Of a DNA stretch of 64,000 bases, positions 12,481 to 24,370 are shown one piece after another. The notes beneath the pieces are model-generated. The model was given only the letters and a program-made list of their open reading frames with translations, was not told the origin of the DNA and made no database searches. How positions within the stretch are numbered: the first letter of the stretch is position 1; every line of letters starts with the position of its first letter. Position numbers and translations under genes: made by a program. Source of the stretch: Molanna angustata (Eukaryota; Arthropoda; Insecta; Trichoptera; Molannidae); contig OY754982.1 in NCBI GenBank assembly GCA_963576475.1, positions 20,660,217-20,724,216 of the forward strand, in the 5' to 3' direction.

Positions 12481-12780
12481 AAGACAATGGGCCTTGGCCT
12501 CCTCTAGCATTCCTCGCCATCTCCCTCTATCCTGACATGCTCCCGTCCAGTTCCTAACACCAACAGCCTCCACATCCCGCTGCAAGCCATCGGAGCTTGG
12601 GTCTACCAATGTTTCGTCTACCTTGTGGTTTTGTGTGCAGGATCCTTTTTGGCACTCTTTCATAGCCCATTCTTTCCACGTGTCGCAGCCTCCCAATTTT
12701 TATCACCTTTATAATGTTGGGCTTATTATAAATATTGCAGATCTCATCATTGCGTCGTATTCTCCAAGCTATATTAAGAC
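12480..12780 (-). pseudogene. LINE ORF2 C-terminal remnant
   Basis: On the minus strand the frame reads DVEAVGVRNWTGACQDRGRW then EEAKAH, the typical C-terminal tail of RT-type ORF2 in insect LINEs (D-x-x-x-x-G-V-x-N-W-x-x-x-A-x-D-R-x-x-W). 5-prime truncated and without RT catalytic motifs. Confidence 0.65.
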
Positions 12781-13119
12781 TAAATTTTGGTAAAATGCTG
12801 GTTATGGGCTCTAACGTTTTAAACTAGGAACGATACGGCAGGTATACAATTAACGTCAGCTTGAGTATTGCCATTTTATTATTTATTCAGCTGACTCATT
12901 CTGCTACAATGAGGTTTTATATATTACTTTTTTATTTATCATTTACAAATATTTTTTTTAGCATCAAATCAATACTGCATAGATTTTTTTTATAAACGTT
13001 GCATTTTTTTCAACCACATATTGAAATTATATATGAAATTCAACAAAACATGTCTGATTGGCTAGAAACACTAGACACGTTAAATAATTTATAATAGATA
13101 AAAAAATCTATAAAGGATA

Positions 13120-13430
13120 ACTACTTGGAAAAAATATGTAATTTGTGTTCTAAGGGATTAAAGTACAAGGATCCCACCATCTTGAGTGAAATAAAGATTG
13201 AAAGACTCAGATGGGCCAGACACATACAGAGAATTAGTGAAGAGCATGTCCCAAGACGAATTATGAATGGTGCACCGGGGGTACGAAGAAGAATTGGAAG
13301 GCCAATCGATGGCTGGACAGAGTAGTGAAGGATGCAAAAAACATTGGCATCCATAACTGGCGTAATGCATCACAAGACCGACAATCATGGATACGGGCTC
13401 TGCAAGAGGCTAAGATTTGACCTAGGTTTT
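13120..13430 (+). pseudogene. LINE ORF2 C-terminal remnant
   Basis: The frame reads RLRWARHIQRISEEHVPRRI then a GRP-type segment (RRRIGRPIDGW). After one frameshift or stop near 13324 it continues as a NIGIHNWRNASQDRQSWIRA-like tail. It is the same region of ORF2 as at 12480-12780, from a related element in the opposite orientation. Confidence 0.65.
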
Positions 13431-13589
13431 TCTAAGAGATTAAAAACTACCTTGAAGAAAATGTTAAGAATGAATATAAGTAATAAAAAAGAAATGTCAA
13501 TAAAATATATTGTCACCAGAAAATAAATCAAGTTAATAAAACTCTGGCTTTACAATACCAATTATACATAACTTTAGATGTTTAACACA

Positions 13590-13710
13590 GGATGAGCATC
13601 CTAGCGATTGGAAATACAAATTCTGCCTTGACTGAATTCATTAACTATAGCACAACCATTTTTCACTAAATTTAGGATGTATTTGTACTTATCTTACTCA
13701 CTATTAAAAA
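13590..13710 (+). repeat. SINE family B, strongly decayed
   Basis: Recognised by order of words: gattggaaatacaaattctgcc, then ttaactatagcacaacc, then taggatgtatttgtactt. The A-box part is gone. Confidence 0.45.
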
Positions 13711-14045
13711 AACTGAATTGTATAATTTTTTATAGTATGCTAATATTTATAACTATTAAAAACACCCAATCAAATGTAAAACAATGGCTTACAAAATAAC
13801 TACATATGTATCGAAACCATTTTTTTTATTAAAAATATCTGAAAAAACTATTGTTTTGATTTATATGAAACGTTGGTTGAAAACTATTTTGAAAGATGTT
13901 ATCTGTAAGTTACTTTAATATTTAACAATACTCAGAGTAGTATAATATAATGTACTCTGAAAAATCAATTTCAAATAATTATCTTTTATAAACAGGCAGC
14001 ATTGGTGTATAGATGATCTATTTGACTTATCTATCTCTCCAATTT
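13711..14045. other. spacer, nothing recognised
   Basis: AT-rich sequence without a supported gene or repeat. Confidence 0.4.
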
Positions 14046-14049
14046 ATGA

Positions 14050-14200
14050 CTAATAATAATGATACTTCATTGCACCCTGCGCAAGTGGCAAGTTTATCGC
14101 CGTATGGTAATTTCTTCCAACTAACCAGTGTTTCCAGCCCAGAGAAGCAATATTTGCGTGAGAAATGAATTTAAATAAATTTCGCCTCTGTTGGGAGAAA
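14050..14200 (-). repeat. SINE family C, 3-prime part
   Basis: Reverse complement of the distal family C sequence at 59540-59645: caccctgcgcaagtggc, gccgtatggtaatttcttcc, aaccagtgtttccagccc, agagaagcaatatttgcg. Confidence 0.7.
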
Positions 14201-14623
14201 TATTGTATTATAAATGACTAAAACAATTGTGAATTTGTATTTTTCTTTCTTTTCTGACACAAAAATTAAAGTGTCCGATTATAAATAAGGATGTATAGGA
14301 AGGCAGCTTTAAAAATTATTTAAGTAAGATAATTTGTTTAGGAAAGATTTATTACAGAACATGGCATCGTTATGGGAATTCTCGAGACATAAAAGTAATT
14401 ATATAGATGATAAATTTTGCTGAAGACAAATTGCATAGATGTGAATGATAAAGTGAATTATCAGATAATAAAAAATATTTGATGTGAACTTATAAACCTT
14501 TCTTGCATTTAATATAAAATATACATATTAATATTTAATATTTAATGAACTTAGTTATATAACATTTTTATTAAATACTTAAAAATTAATGTCAGTACGA
14601 TTAGAAGATTAATAGGTAATTGA

Positions 14624-16234
14624 CTATAGTGTAAATACAGCTGAATTTGAAGAAGTTGCTTCGTGAATAAATAGATTATTGACTGGAATGTATTGCTTTG
14701 TAATTAATTTAATGACTTCTTGGGCCACACATCCACCCATGAATGCAGATACACTGTGTAGTTCGGATCCTCCGTATCTGCACATTTCGTGGACATGATC
14801 GTCCTTAGATAGAGGGGAACATGACCACTCACCCAACAGTTTTGTTACGCAAGTCTTCAACTCTGAGATGTCCGCTTCAGGCTCCCAATCTCCGGGAGCT
14901 CTACATTGCTCCGCACAAAACTTTTCCGAACTCCTCAATAGAACATAATGCAACATCATAGGATCCGGTTCCTCCAAATGTTTACTAATATAAGTGGCTA
15001 CTTTGCTTCCTTGTTGATATTCTTCAGAAATACTAGAACCTCTGATGAGACATAGAGAGGAGGCGTGTTTACACATCAGTTTAACGTCTGTTTCACTGAT
15101 GCTTTCAGAACCCAGATCTACCACAATCTGTTGTACTCTTCTGTATACACTTTCCGCATCGGCCGCTGCTTTAGCTCTGTAAATATTTTGTAAGGCCACA
15201 TAATGGTGGGTGGAGGCTGTCATGTCGGGGATTGTTCCTCTCAAAGGAAGGGTGCCACCTCCTTCTGATTCCACAAAACCCCTCAGAGCTGAACACATTA
15301 TCCAAAACGGAGAGCTCTTCTGAGTCAAATTTATGCATGCATTATCATAAAGAATATCTTTTATTTCCTTTGGTAACAAGGTTTGTATAACAGCGCTATT
15401 TACAGCTCTCACAGCTTCTTCAAAATTCTCTTCACCCAATGGCACATCATTTTCATCTTTTCGAATTTCATTACGAATCATTTCTTTAATTTGTTCTTTT
15501 TCTCTTCGACTCAATGGCCATCTGCCCTCGTGAGATTTCCGCCAAGCATCTAACGATTTATAAAGTACCACCAACCATGGTATATGAGCGTGTTCTTTGA
15601 ATTCCATTGTTTCGAGATTAAATGAATCCATATATTGTTCGAGGGCAGGAAAAGGTGTATCTAGCCGTAAATCAGGCGGCTGGTTATCAGGGTGAGCTTC
15701 AATGATGGTATGTTCTTTGACTTGTATCCTGAGTGATCCTAAGAAGCCTACAGAACGACAAAATATTAATGGAATATTTGCTTCCCACAACTTCTGAGAA
15801 AGTTCTGTTAGCGTTTTCTCGGTCAAGGACGTAGCAATAACAACAGAAAACGAATGGAAAAAATCGGGATGTTCTTTCAAAAGTTGGTCGGGTGATTCAG
15901 AAACAGCATACCCCTGAACGGCTGGATTCAATTCTAGTAATAACCGCACAGCCTCAGAAGCGCGGCTTTGTCCGATACTAGAGCATTCCAAGAAAAAATT
16001 ACATCCTACGTCTTCTTCTTTCACTTTATTATCATCGACGATTGTAAATGCTCCGATTCCTGGCAGAACGAGAGACTTCAGCGTCTCTGTACCCAAAGCT
16101 GTAGCATTTATCAAACAAACATGTCCATTTTCTAATGCCATTTGACCGTGGTCTCCCCACAATCGCAGTTGACGATCATATTGCCTATGTTTCTCTGTTT
16201 GTTCAGGAGACTTAGGAGACGGAGAAGCCATCAT
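14624..16234 (-). CDS. NAE1: NEDD8-activating enzyme E1 regulatory subunit
   Basis: A single uninterrupted frame of 536 residues from the chosen ATG; the open frame extends 21 residues further upstream to 16297. NAE1 (APP-BP1) pairs with UBA3 to adenylate NEDD8 and pass it to UBC12, feeding cullin neddylation. The N-terminal YDRQLRLWGDHGQ and INATALGTETLKSLVLPGIG are the family's adenylation-fold signature; as in other NAE1 subunits no catalytic cysteine domain is expected. Other family blocks are DLRLDTPFP, LRGTIPDM, VHEMCRYGGSEL and AAQEVIK-type (VAQEVIKLITKQ). Length is close to the usual about 534. I prefer the ATG at 16234 because the extra upstream residues (MPVTFRLFILFLL) are hydrophobic and not shared with the family. 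The gene is intronless here, which is unusual and could mean a retrocopy that replaced the parent, or complete intron loss. Confidence 0.93.
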   Translation of the reverse strand: MMASPSPKSPEQTEKHRQYDRQLRLWGDHGQMALENGHVCLINATALGTETLKSLVLPGIGAFTIVDDNKVKEEDVGCNFFLECSSIGQSRASEAVRLLLELNPAVQGYAVSESPDQLLKEHPDFFHSFSVVIATSLTEKTLTELSQKLWEANIPLIFCRSVGFLGSLRIQVKEHTIIEAHPDNQPPDLRLDTPFPALEQYMDSFNLETMEFKEHAHIPWLVVLYKSLDAWRKSHEGRWPLSRREKEQIKEMIRNEIRKDENDVPLGEENFEEAVRAVNSAVIQTLLPKEIKDILYDNACINLTQKSSPFWIMCSALRGFVESEGGGTLPLRGTIPDMTASTHHYVALQNIYRAKAAADAESVYRRVQQIVVDLGSESISETDVKLMCKHASSLCLIRGSSISEEYQQGSKVATYISKHLEEPDPMMLHYVLLRSSEKFCAEQCRAPGDWEPEADISELKTCVTKLLGEWSCSPLSKDDHVHEMCRYGGSELHSVSAFMGGCVAQEVIKLITKQYIPVNNLFIHEATSSNSAVFTL

Positions 16235-16319
16235 TTGAACACTATAGTAAAAATTTCGTAATAAAAACAAAATAAATAATCGAAAAGTCACCGGCAACGT
16301 AACCTCAAAATTCGGTTTT

Positions 16320-16470
16320 CGATGTCGCCTTTTCTATGGATTTTCTATGCTATGGATGTCGATTGTTTTCTGTCGTTTTCGGCCAAACATGATTTGTATG
16401 GAAAAACCACGTGACTGAAGTCCAATAATGGCGCGCAAGGCAAATTTTCATACAAGAACACTAATTTTAT
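16320..16470 (-). repeat. NAE1 5-prime flank with dispersed homology
   Basis: Read on the minus strand, this segment (ttgccttgcgcgccattatt, then cacgtggtttttccatac, then aaatcatgtttgg) is clearly related to plus-strand 36125-36290 in the TMEM185 intron (ttgccttgccaccattaata, cacgtgg-like acgtggcttttc, aaatcatgtttgctg). It lies immediately upstream of NAE1 and probably contributes its promoter or 5-prime UTR. Confidence 0.5.
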
Positions 16471-16674
16471 AATTAAAATTACCTGTTATTTAATGCTCGA
16501 ACTGAATAACTTTGAATTGATTTTGAAAGTTTCAAGTTAATATTATAATGGTAAATATATTTTTTTTTGGCATAATCTATATTATTCATATGCTACTCAT
16601 TGTTTATAAATCCGTCTATTTGAGATTCATATTCTTTTTCCCTACATAGAATAATCTACTATTAATAAAAATAA

Positions 16675-16906
16675 GGTACTGCTTCCCTGACCAGCCAGCT
16701 GGTTAAATATTATTTGACCAACACCAATTAAGTTATTTTATTTTAATATTTTAGTTACTTTTTTTAATATATATGTAATGCAATTGGCTCACGCCAGTCG
16801 CAGTTATAACTACGAACATAACCAACCTATTTTTACCAAACTTTTGTAGATTACATATGTTCAGTGTACATCCTAGGCTATCCTGGCTGGTCAGGGAGGC
16901 AGTACC
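16675..16906. mobile_element. MITE with TAA target duplication
   Basis: 24-bp terminal inverted repeats (16675-16698, 16883-16906; start GGTACTGCTTCCCTGACC, one mismatch) flanked by taa on both sides. 232 bp, no coding capacity. A TAA/TTA 3-bp duplication fits PIF/Harbinger. The interior is related to 53385-53580. Confidence 0.75.
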
Positions 16907-16909
16907 TAA

Positions 16910-18505
16910 AAATAAATGCTCAATATACATATTTTTAATTTCAGTAGATGACTTGCAAAGTAAAATATTGTCGAATTAGCTACTTTTTTATACTTTATTT
17001 TCCCAAACTGATTTTAGTAGCAATAAGCTTATAAATATCATTTTTTATTAGGCTTTATTGAATCAATATTTACGATGAATCGTTTGTTTTTCTTTTGATC
17101 GCGATGATCTATTTAGTTTTAATTTCAGGACGGTTCGGAAATCTCAAATAAAATAAATTTTTAATAAAATTTTAATTTACATTCATAAAACGCTGAAAAT
17201 CAAATGGCAGAATCTATTTATGGTTAAGTTACTATATAATATGCACGAGAACAAAAGTTTTATGCGCTGAGGCACCTTCTTAGAATAGTGCTTCCACACT
17301 TTTCTATAATTATTGTTTTCGTATATCTCGTGAGAAACGGGTAATCGAAAATACATGAGGCAAAATAACATCTCACATAGTTCAGCAATGAGGTTTACCA
17401 CTCATTCTGAATGTTGCCTTTAAGGTAATGCATACCCGCACACCTGGCGCTGGTTACCCCATCATATTGTGAGATATGTCGCTATGGTATAAATGAAAAC
17501 GAAAATCTTTTCTTCTATACTGTAACGTAAGGTTAGAAATAAATTAATATAATTATTTTATACCTATGTGTTTTTACACAAATTTTTATGTTTGAAATAT
17601 GAGTAATAAGTAGATGTATATTTTTTTATATAAATAATCGATACAAAATCTAATTAAACATTAATTTTGACAAGAAGTATGCCATCATAGTATTGAATCA
17701 GTATTTTTCAAATCAAAATCGACTGCTACTAAACAAATAATATATATAAATATATTTATTTTGACACGTAAATTTACAAAAAATATTTATATTGAACAAT
17801 AGACTATTTGCAAATAAAGTCGCCCCTGGTAGCTTGGATTGGGTACTATCGATCCAATCATTGCGATATTTCACGTATTTTGAATGGAAAATGTTGTTGA
17901 TACCATGTAAAATATTTTTAAAATATTATTTACAAGCCTTATTTAGTTTAAAAAACCAATCGATCCTGATTAAAAGGTAATGTACCTTCACTTTCCTTAA
18001 CATTTTAAGCGTCCATACTCATAATATTTAAATAAAAATCATGGAAATGGATGACCTTTCATAGGACATGATACAATGTTTATTTAATATTTAATTCATT
18101 TTGTAAATACCTACATTAATGCAGATCTACTATCTAATGCTTTATTTGACCATAATCTTAGTAGAATATGTACAAAACTGTTTTCGTACCACCCACCACC
18201 AGAAAACCCACATTTAAGGTATTCATAATTATAGGTTATGTAGTTACAGTTTCCTATATTTGCTAAATTGTAATGTTTTTTTTTTCAGAACAAAATACAT
18301 TGTGCTTATAGAAGATAAAGTATGTACTTTAAGAAATATTTATTCCCTCGACACGATAATTTTTTTTATATGCAAATGCAAAATTAACCTTAATATTTCA
18401 GGAATAATATTTGTTTTGTTTAATATGTCTGTAAACAAATAATTTTCCATGCAATTAAGAATAAATACATGATGAAGTACACAATTTATTGTTTTATCTT
18501 ATGCA
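16910..18505. other. intergenic, no gene recognised
   Basis: AT-rich spacer. A short segment at 17425-17475 (acccgcacacctggcgctgg) is shared with 59287-59330, so a small dispersed repeat is present. No coding frame has recognisable similarity. Confidence 0.4.
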
Positions 18506-18510
18506 ATAAT

Positions 18511-18681
18511 CTATAGGTATGTATATCGTGTACCTATAGTGGGAAGATATGAAAACAGCTGAGTTCGTTTACACGATGTTTATTAATGCGACTGGCCCGA
18601 GAGAATGTTAAATGTTAAATGAGAACTGAAAAAGGTTTTGATTGGTGGGGGTATATATAGGCTACTTCGTATACCCCCACA
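18511..18681 (+). repeat. direct repeat, left copy (putative LTR)
   Basis: Starts with a palindromic TATAGGTA...TACCTATA and ends in the 11-bp-stem hairpin gtgggggtata/tatacccccac. Compared with the right copy it differs by scattered substitutions and a 7-bp duplication (aatgtta). Confidence 0.5.
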
Positions 18682-20696
18682 GGAGTCCCCCCTGAATAAT
18701 ATACTTGGGGGTTCTGTTACCCTCCTCCCAAGAGGCTTTAGGTAGAGCTCACTTTTTTTCAATGTCAAAAATGGAATTTGATATTCCACACATAGTCGCT
18801 GAACGAGATTGGAAAAAAAACTAAACAAAAATTGAAGCCGTGGTCTGACGATACACAAATGTCAAGTGTCAGCGCACAAACGTCAGACGACACGGCCATG
18901 TCACAAGATAAAATGATAAAATTTGAAATAAAATAAATAATTAAAATTGGTAATAAATTAGGACGTCACAAATCAAAATTAAATAGAGTCAATATTGGAC
19001 GTCACACGTTAAAATGAATTAAATAAAATCACACAGCCGAATTATTGTCACACGGAGAAAAAACATATTATCACATATAAGTTATAGTTTTCTGGGGCAC
19101 ACATAATTTCCTCGTCTCGGCCATGGGCGTGCTGATGCACCGCCAATGCCGGAATGGATCGTCGTCGATGGGCTAAGGGGCAAGGCTATCGGCGACAGCA
19201 ACCTCGGGTCCCAGACACCGGCAGATGCCGGTTGGGTGACTGGCGGGAGCGACAGCGGCGGCGCGAGTCTCAAGGAGACGCAGGCCGTTGCTCCAGGGTC
19301 CAGCGCGACCCAACAGCGTTTGGAACACTTTCCGAACTCAGCACCCGCTTCGGTCCAGGAAAGCGGCTCTCTCGCCGAATGGTGGTGCGCTGATCCATCT
19401 CGGCACTCCAGGTGTCACATCCATGGCTGCCGGTGTGGAGCGAACCTAACCGACACCCTCTGGTGCGGTCTGCAGCTGCTCTGGCCACAGTGAGCGCGGT
19501 CCGTGTCGACACGACGCGTGTCTAATTTCGACTGTCAAAAATTTTCATCTGTCACTTGTAATGTCACATTTCAGGTTATGTGTTATTGTCAAATTTTTCT
19601 TTTTATTCACACACTATATTTTTTCACAAATGTTTGTTTGTGGTCAGCTGATTTAGCGCCGGATTTAAATAAAAATAACGCGAACAGGAGAGGTCGCGTC
19701 AGTTCACATACTTAAATACTACACATAGGATAACACAAGAAAAATAATAAAAACTAATGTTCGTATTTTCGGCGAGTGCGGCCCTGGTGAGTAGGTATGA
19801 TGAAATCTAAGTCCTGGTCTGGTTTCGTTTATCTTGAAGTAGTGCATAGTTTGATATCTCATATTACATATTGTTTAATAATCACACGGTGTTCCGGAAT
19901 GTCTGATGTCAGCGAAAATGAAACTTGAAACTTCTCTGTAGCAAGAAATCGTATCAACCTTATCTTGCAACGGGGTGGTACCATTACTAAAGACTAGGTA
20001 TCTAGAAATTTCCTTCGAGCTGCTTGTCGTGATCGGTTTCGGTTTGTCGTGTTGATGAGACACGGATGAGCGGCTTGGGCTTGTCATGGTGGCGATGAGA
20101 CGAAAGCGAGCAACTAGGGCTTGTCGTAGAAGCGATGAGACGAGAGCGAACGGCTTCGGCGTGTCGTGACGTTGAGACAGAGGCAAGCAGCTTTGGGTTG
20201 TCGTGGTCAAGCGGATCTAGCTTGACGAGATGCAGAAAAGTTCGCAGGCGGGAGTTGCTGGTAACGTGGTAGACGTCACGATGGGGCAGTAGTCACTTCT
20301 CTTGGATGGCTTCTCTGGGAGGTCGATGCTGGCAGAAATCATCGAAGGCATGTTGTCGCTGAAGATTGCTACGTCTATATCCAGAATTGGTACTCGCTGG
20401 AGATTGAAGTACCGTTCCTTCACGTAAACAATCTGTGATGATGCATTTCGCGGTTTTGACGTTCTCGTGGGCGTCAGCAATTTATGAGTTCTCACGTCAA
20501 AACAAAGTAGGTGTCAGCAGTCTTGAATTCTCACAGCGGTGTTATCGCTTGATGTTTATTTTTGCAAGCTTGCACTGTGATGAACGTGTAGGATGGATTC
20601 GTTATCTAGTCCACGGTTCACGAAGGCTCACATTACAAAATTTCTAAACATCAACACTGTTCCCACTATAGGTATATATCACGTCGGGTTCATCAG

Positions 20697-20864
20697 TTAT
20701 AGGTATGTGTATGTATCGGGAACCTATAGTGGGATTGTATGAAAACAGCTGAGTTCGTTTACATGATGTTTATTAATGCGACTGGCCCGAGAGAATGTTA
20801 AATGAGAATTGAATAAGGTTTTAATTGGTGGGGGTATATATAGGCTACTTCGTATACCCCCACA
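20697..20864 (+). repeat. direct repeat, right copy (putative LTR)
   Basis: Matches 18511-18681. About 30 bp before it, 20662-20680 carries an inverted piece of the repeat start (cccactataggtatatatc), so the boundary is rearranged. Confidence 0.5.
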
Positions 20865-21083
20865 AATCAATCCCTATTTTGTTAATAATGTAAAAAATGT
20901 AAATGTGGAATACAAATGCTAAAATTGGGATGACATTTCGTCATGACGGTTTCATATATTAATAAAAAAAATTTAAAATATATTTTATGCCAAAGAAATA
21001 TTTAATTAAAAATATAAATACAAGCGTCGTAAAATTAAAAACATTTCATTTTTATTCAAAATAATATTTATTTTTTTATGTAC
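20865..21083. other. spacer between two elements
   Basis: AT-rich, nothing recognised. Confidence 0.4.
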
Positions 21084-23959
21084 TTGATGAGCCCTCTCTC
21101 ACAAATGATAGTGACACTATAAAATTCTTTAATTACGGCGCATTTATTCAAAATATCATTATCAAGGTCCAACGGCAAATAAATAAATAAAAACAAAACA
21201 TAACAGCAACTGAGTTCAAAAGTAACAACAAAACAAAACGAAATATAACAATCCAACTCTCAAACACGAAGAGACGCCGACCAGAAGGTGCAGCCCCAGG
21301 GTACAGCGACATCCTTTCTCCAGGCATGTCACTGTCTTCTACGTGGTGGCTGAAAGTCCGGCGGGGCCCAGCCTCTGCGTCAGGCTGGCAGGTCCTTGTC
21401 GTACCCGGTGTAGTTTTCTCTTCTCCTCTGCCAGACAGTCACCCATGGCTGGCTCCGTGTCACACGGCAACGCTATAACGGCGCATCTCTCACCTCAGTG
21501 ACAGAGTTGGCAGGCCAGCTGGGAGCCTCACCGGAGGGGAACCTGACACCAGCTCTCTCTCTCTCTGCGGTTGCAGAGGAGGACTGTCAGTTCTATGGAC
21601 GCAAGGCGTCCTGGTTAAAGAATGTGACCAGCTTCGGTCTTGGATCGAGAGAGAACTTGAATGCACTCACCCCAAGGACGCGGTCCTTTCCTCTTCGACC
21701 ATCTGCTAAGGGAGGCGCTCAGCAGATCACCCAGTCGTAGGCCAGCGGAATGCTACAGGCGGGTGACGTCCTCAGTTATTGTCCTCGATCCAGAACATAG
21801 AATAAAAGAAAAGCAGCCGAGTGAGTGGATGCGGTCACGAACAGGGGAAGGGGACGCAACAGACAGCAGTGATCCTCCCCTCCACACGGTTACAAGGGGC
21901 CCTGGCTTGCGATAGGGCAAACGCTTCCAAGGCCGTCGGCGCCTCGAGTCAGTAGTAAAATATAGTCAAATGTCAAAATAAAAATAGCAGGTTACGAGAC
22001 GCACGACGACCTGAGAAGTTCCTACTATCTTTAGGCTTCAGTCTGAAAGAGGGCCTCTCCAGTCACATAAATTTGGAGCCAAAAGATTTACAAAACTTTT
22101 ACCTACCGCGTGGCGGGCGGCTACGTCGAGAGACAATTCTTGATCGGTGGCAGGACCGATGGAGCTTCTAAATTCCGAGAGGTTGTCAGTTGGTTAAAAT
22201 TTTAACAGCTGTGTCAAATAAAATCGTTCCTGGTCCGTGTATTGGGTATTTCCACGGCCGGCAGGGACCAGTGGAGTTAAAATCGGTTTTTCTTTTGGGA
22301 TTTTCCCTTCCGTTCGAAAGGAAAATCAATTATCCTTGACCCACACGTGCTGGTAGGTCAAGGTCGAACCGGCGCTCAGCTTTTCTGTCAAAAATTGTCA
22401 TCGACAAAATGTACATAAAAAATAACGGCATCACAACTAGCCGTCCGTCTTCCACCAGAGTTGATTGCCAAAAGAGAGCGCGTGCTAGCTCACTGCTAGC
22501 TGGAAGTCTCGTTTCTCACCCGCAAAAAGCGCTAGTATCTTTCCAGGAATGTTGCCGTGGAAATAAAAATAAAAATATTGTTTTTCGGCAAAATTTGTCT
22601 CGGGCATAACATACTTAATTCCATAAGTAAAAATATTCACGAATGACTTCGCATTTTAAGGTTATGTTCTTCATCGGATTAGCGAGTTTAGCTGAAAGTA
22701 TAGCCACAACAAGAGTTTTATAAAAACTTTTGTCATCTATAATATCTTAGATAATATACATTCCATCTTATAATTGGTGAAGAAGGAATGATATTCGATT
22801 TTTTTATAAATATTACGCCACGAAAATGAATACTATCACAGTTACTTTCGTTTTTTTATATTTCAGACAATGCATAACATGCAAAATAAGAAAAAATATA
22901 TACAATAAGAAGCAAATAAGTTTTCGGAAACGCAGCAAGGCAATAATTGATTGAAAACGAAACAAATCATTTCGTTTAAGCAATAAATATAGCGCAACAC
23001 GATCAAATCCCATACAAAATCGTCATTTTTTTATCGAAAAAGGGACATATAGTGTTATGCCCGAAAAAAATAATGCCGAAAAACAATGATTTTTATTTTT
23101 TTTCCACGGCAACATTTCTGAAAGCAGCTAGCGCTCGTTGCGGGCGAGCAACGAAACATGTAGCTAGCAGTGAGCTAGCACGCGCTCTCTTGGCGTTCGA
23201 CGCTGGTGAAGGACGGACGGTTTGGTGTGACGCCGTCATTGGTCGACATGTGCTCCCGATGGCGGCCATATTTTCGATGGCACAGGAGGTCTGCTTGACA
23301 GGACACGTCACGCGCATGGACGCTGCCGGTGCTACGGAGCCAAGATGAGGGCATCAACAGGGCAGAGGCGTGGAGGCAGGGCGCAGTGTTGGGCCACCGA
23401 AGCAGGGAACGCGGCGGCTCACAGATTGGACCACGAGGGGCTTTCCGTGTCGTCTGGGGCGTCGGTTCGCCTCCGGTGAGGCTCCCAGCTGGCCTGCCAC
23501 CTCTGTCGAGATGCGCCTTCATAGCGTTACCGTGTGGCACGGAGCCAGCCATGGGTGACTACCTTGCAGAGAAGAGGAAACTATGCCGAGTACGAGAAGG
23601 ACCTGCCAGCCTGACGCAGAGGCTGGGGCCCGCCGGACTTTCAGCCACCACGTGGAAGACAGTGACATGCCTGGAGAGAGGATGTCGCTGTACCCTGGGG
23701 CTGCACCTTCTGGTCGGAGTCTCTTCGTGCTCGGTTGTGTTTGAGAGTTGGGTTGTTCTTCGTTTTGTTTTGTTATTAGTACTTTGTTGTTGTTGTGTTT
23801 GTTTTTTTTTATTTATTTAATTGCCATGGACCAACTATACTGATATGTTGAATAAATGCGCCGTACTAAAAGAATTTCATAGTGTCACCATCGTTTGTCT
23901 CCTTTTCTTCCTCACATTGGCTTTGATGTTTCCTCGTGGTCGGAGAGAGGGCTCATCAA
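21084..23959. mobile_element. large fold-back element with long inverted arms
   Basis: The outer arms 21084-21560 and 23460-23959 are inverted copies (ttgatgagccctctctc and gagagagggctcatcaa at the edges; tgccag, cggcggggcccagcctctg and cagccatgggtgac blocks inside). A second inverted pair lies nested: 22440-22620 and 23040-23225 (gagagcgcgtgctagc; cacggcaacat). The mirror order outer-inner-loop-inner-outer shows one palindromic structure with an unpaired centre of about 400 bp. The left arm has an extra segment of about 900 bp (21561-22439). The long frames in the arms (for example 23329-23820 and 21498-21740) are mirror shadows without domain similarity. No transposase seen. Confidence 0.6.
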
Positions 23960-24370
23960 TAGTTATATTTTTGGTCGCATGCGGCGCTTTTTGTGACGTC
24001 ATTTCAATAAAAGTCCATTAAGAGTATAATTTACAAATGGGAAGATTATTCACACTTCACACCCTTCGGAATAACTGGGAATAACGGGAATTGCATTTAT
24101 ATGCGGTACAAGTATGCATTATTTTATTAACTGAAAAAACAAATTGAACAATAATTCATGTTGTTCTAAATGAAGTATAAATATTCTATAAATACTAAAA
24201 TCATTAATTGTCCTTAAAAATAAGATATTAATGTCAATATAACGTTAAATTTCTAAAATTAAGGGATGAACTCGTTCACTTTCTATACTATTCGCAAGGA
24301 AACAATGTCGTTCTGCACTTGAATCAGCTGTTTATGATGTTTGCTGAAAATGCCGTCTATTCTATTCTGT

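Larger units (their letters stand above)
18511..20864. mobile_element. LTR-like element without protein genes (TRIM/LARD-like)
   Basis: Direct repeats of about 170 bp, 18511-18681 and 20697-20864, enclose a 2.0-kb interior. They share tacctatagtggg-like starts, gaaaacagctgagttcg, gcgactggcccgagagaatg and a terminal hairpin (gtgggggtata ... tatacccccac). The interior is strongly GC-rich at 19100-19510 and contains degenerate repeats at 20025-20210 (gatgagacgaaagcgagc-type). No gag, RT or integrase is visible on either strand; the frames at 19146-19493 and 19875-20210 are not recognisable. A non-autonomous LTR retrotransposon is my best reading, but no clear target duplication or primer site was found. 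Confidence 0.45.

Noticed and set aside
19146..19512. Overlapping frames on both strands in the GC-rich interior of the LTR-like element
   Set aside because: High GC content depletes stop codons; no Gag, RT or integrase motifs.
23329..23820. 163-residue plus-strand frame and its mirror frames at 21498-21915
   Set aside because: They lie in the arms of the fold-back element; open frames on both strands reflect GC-rich inverted sequence, not a protein.
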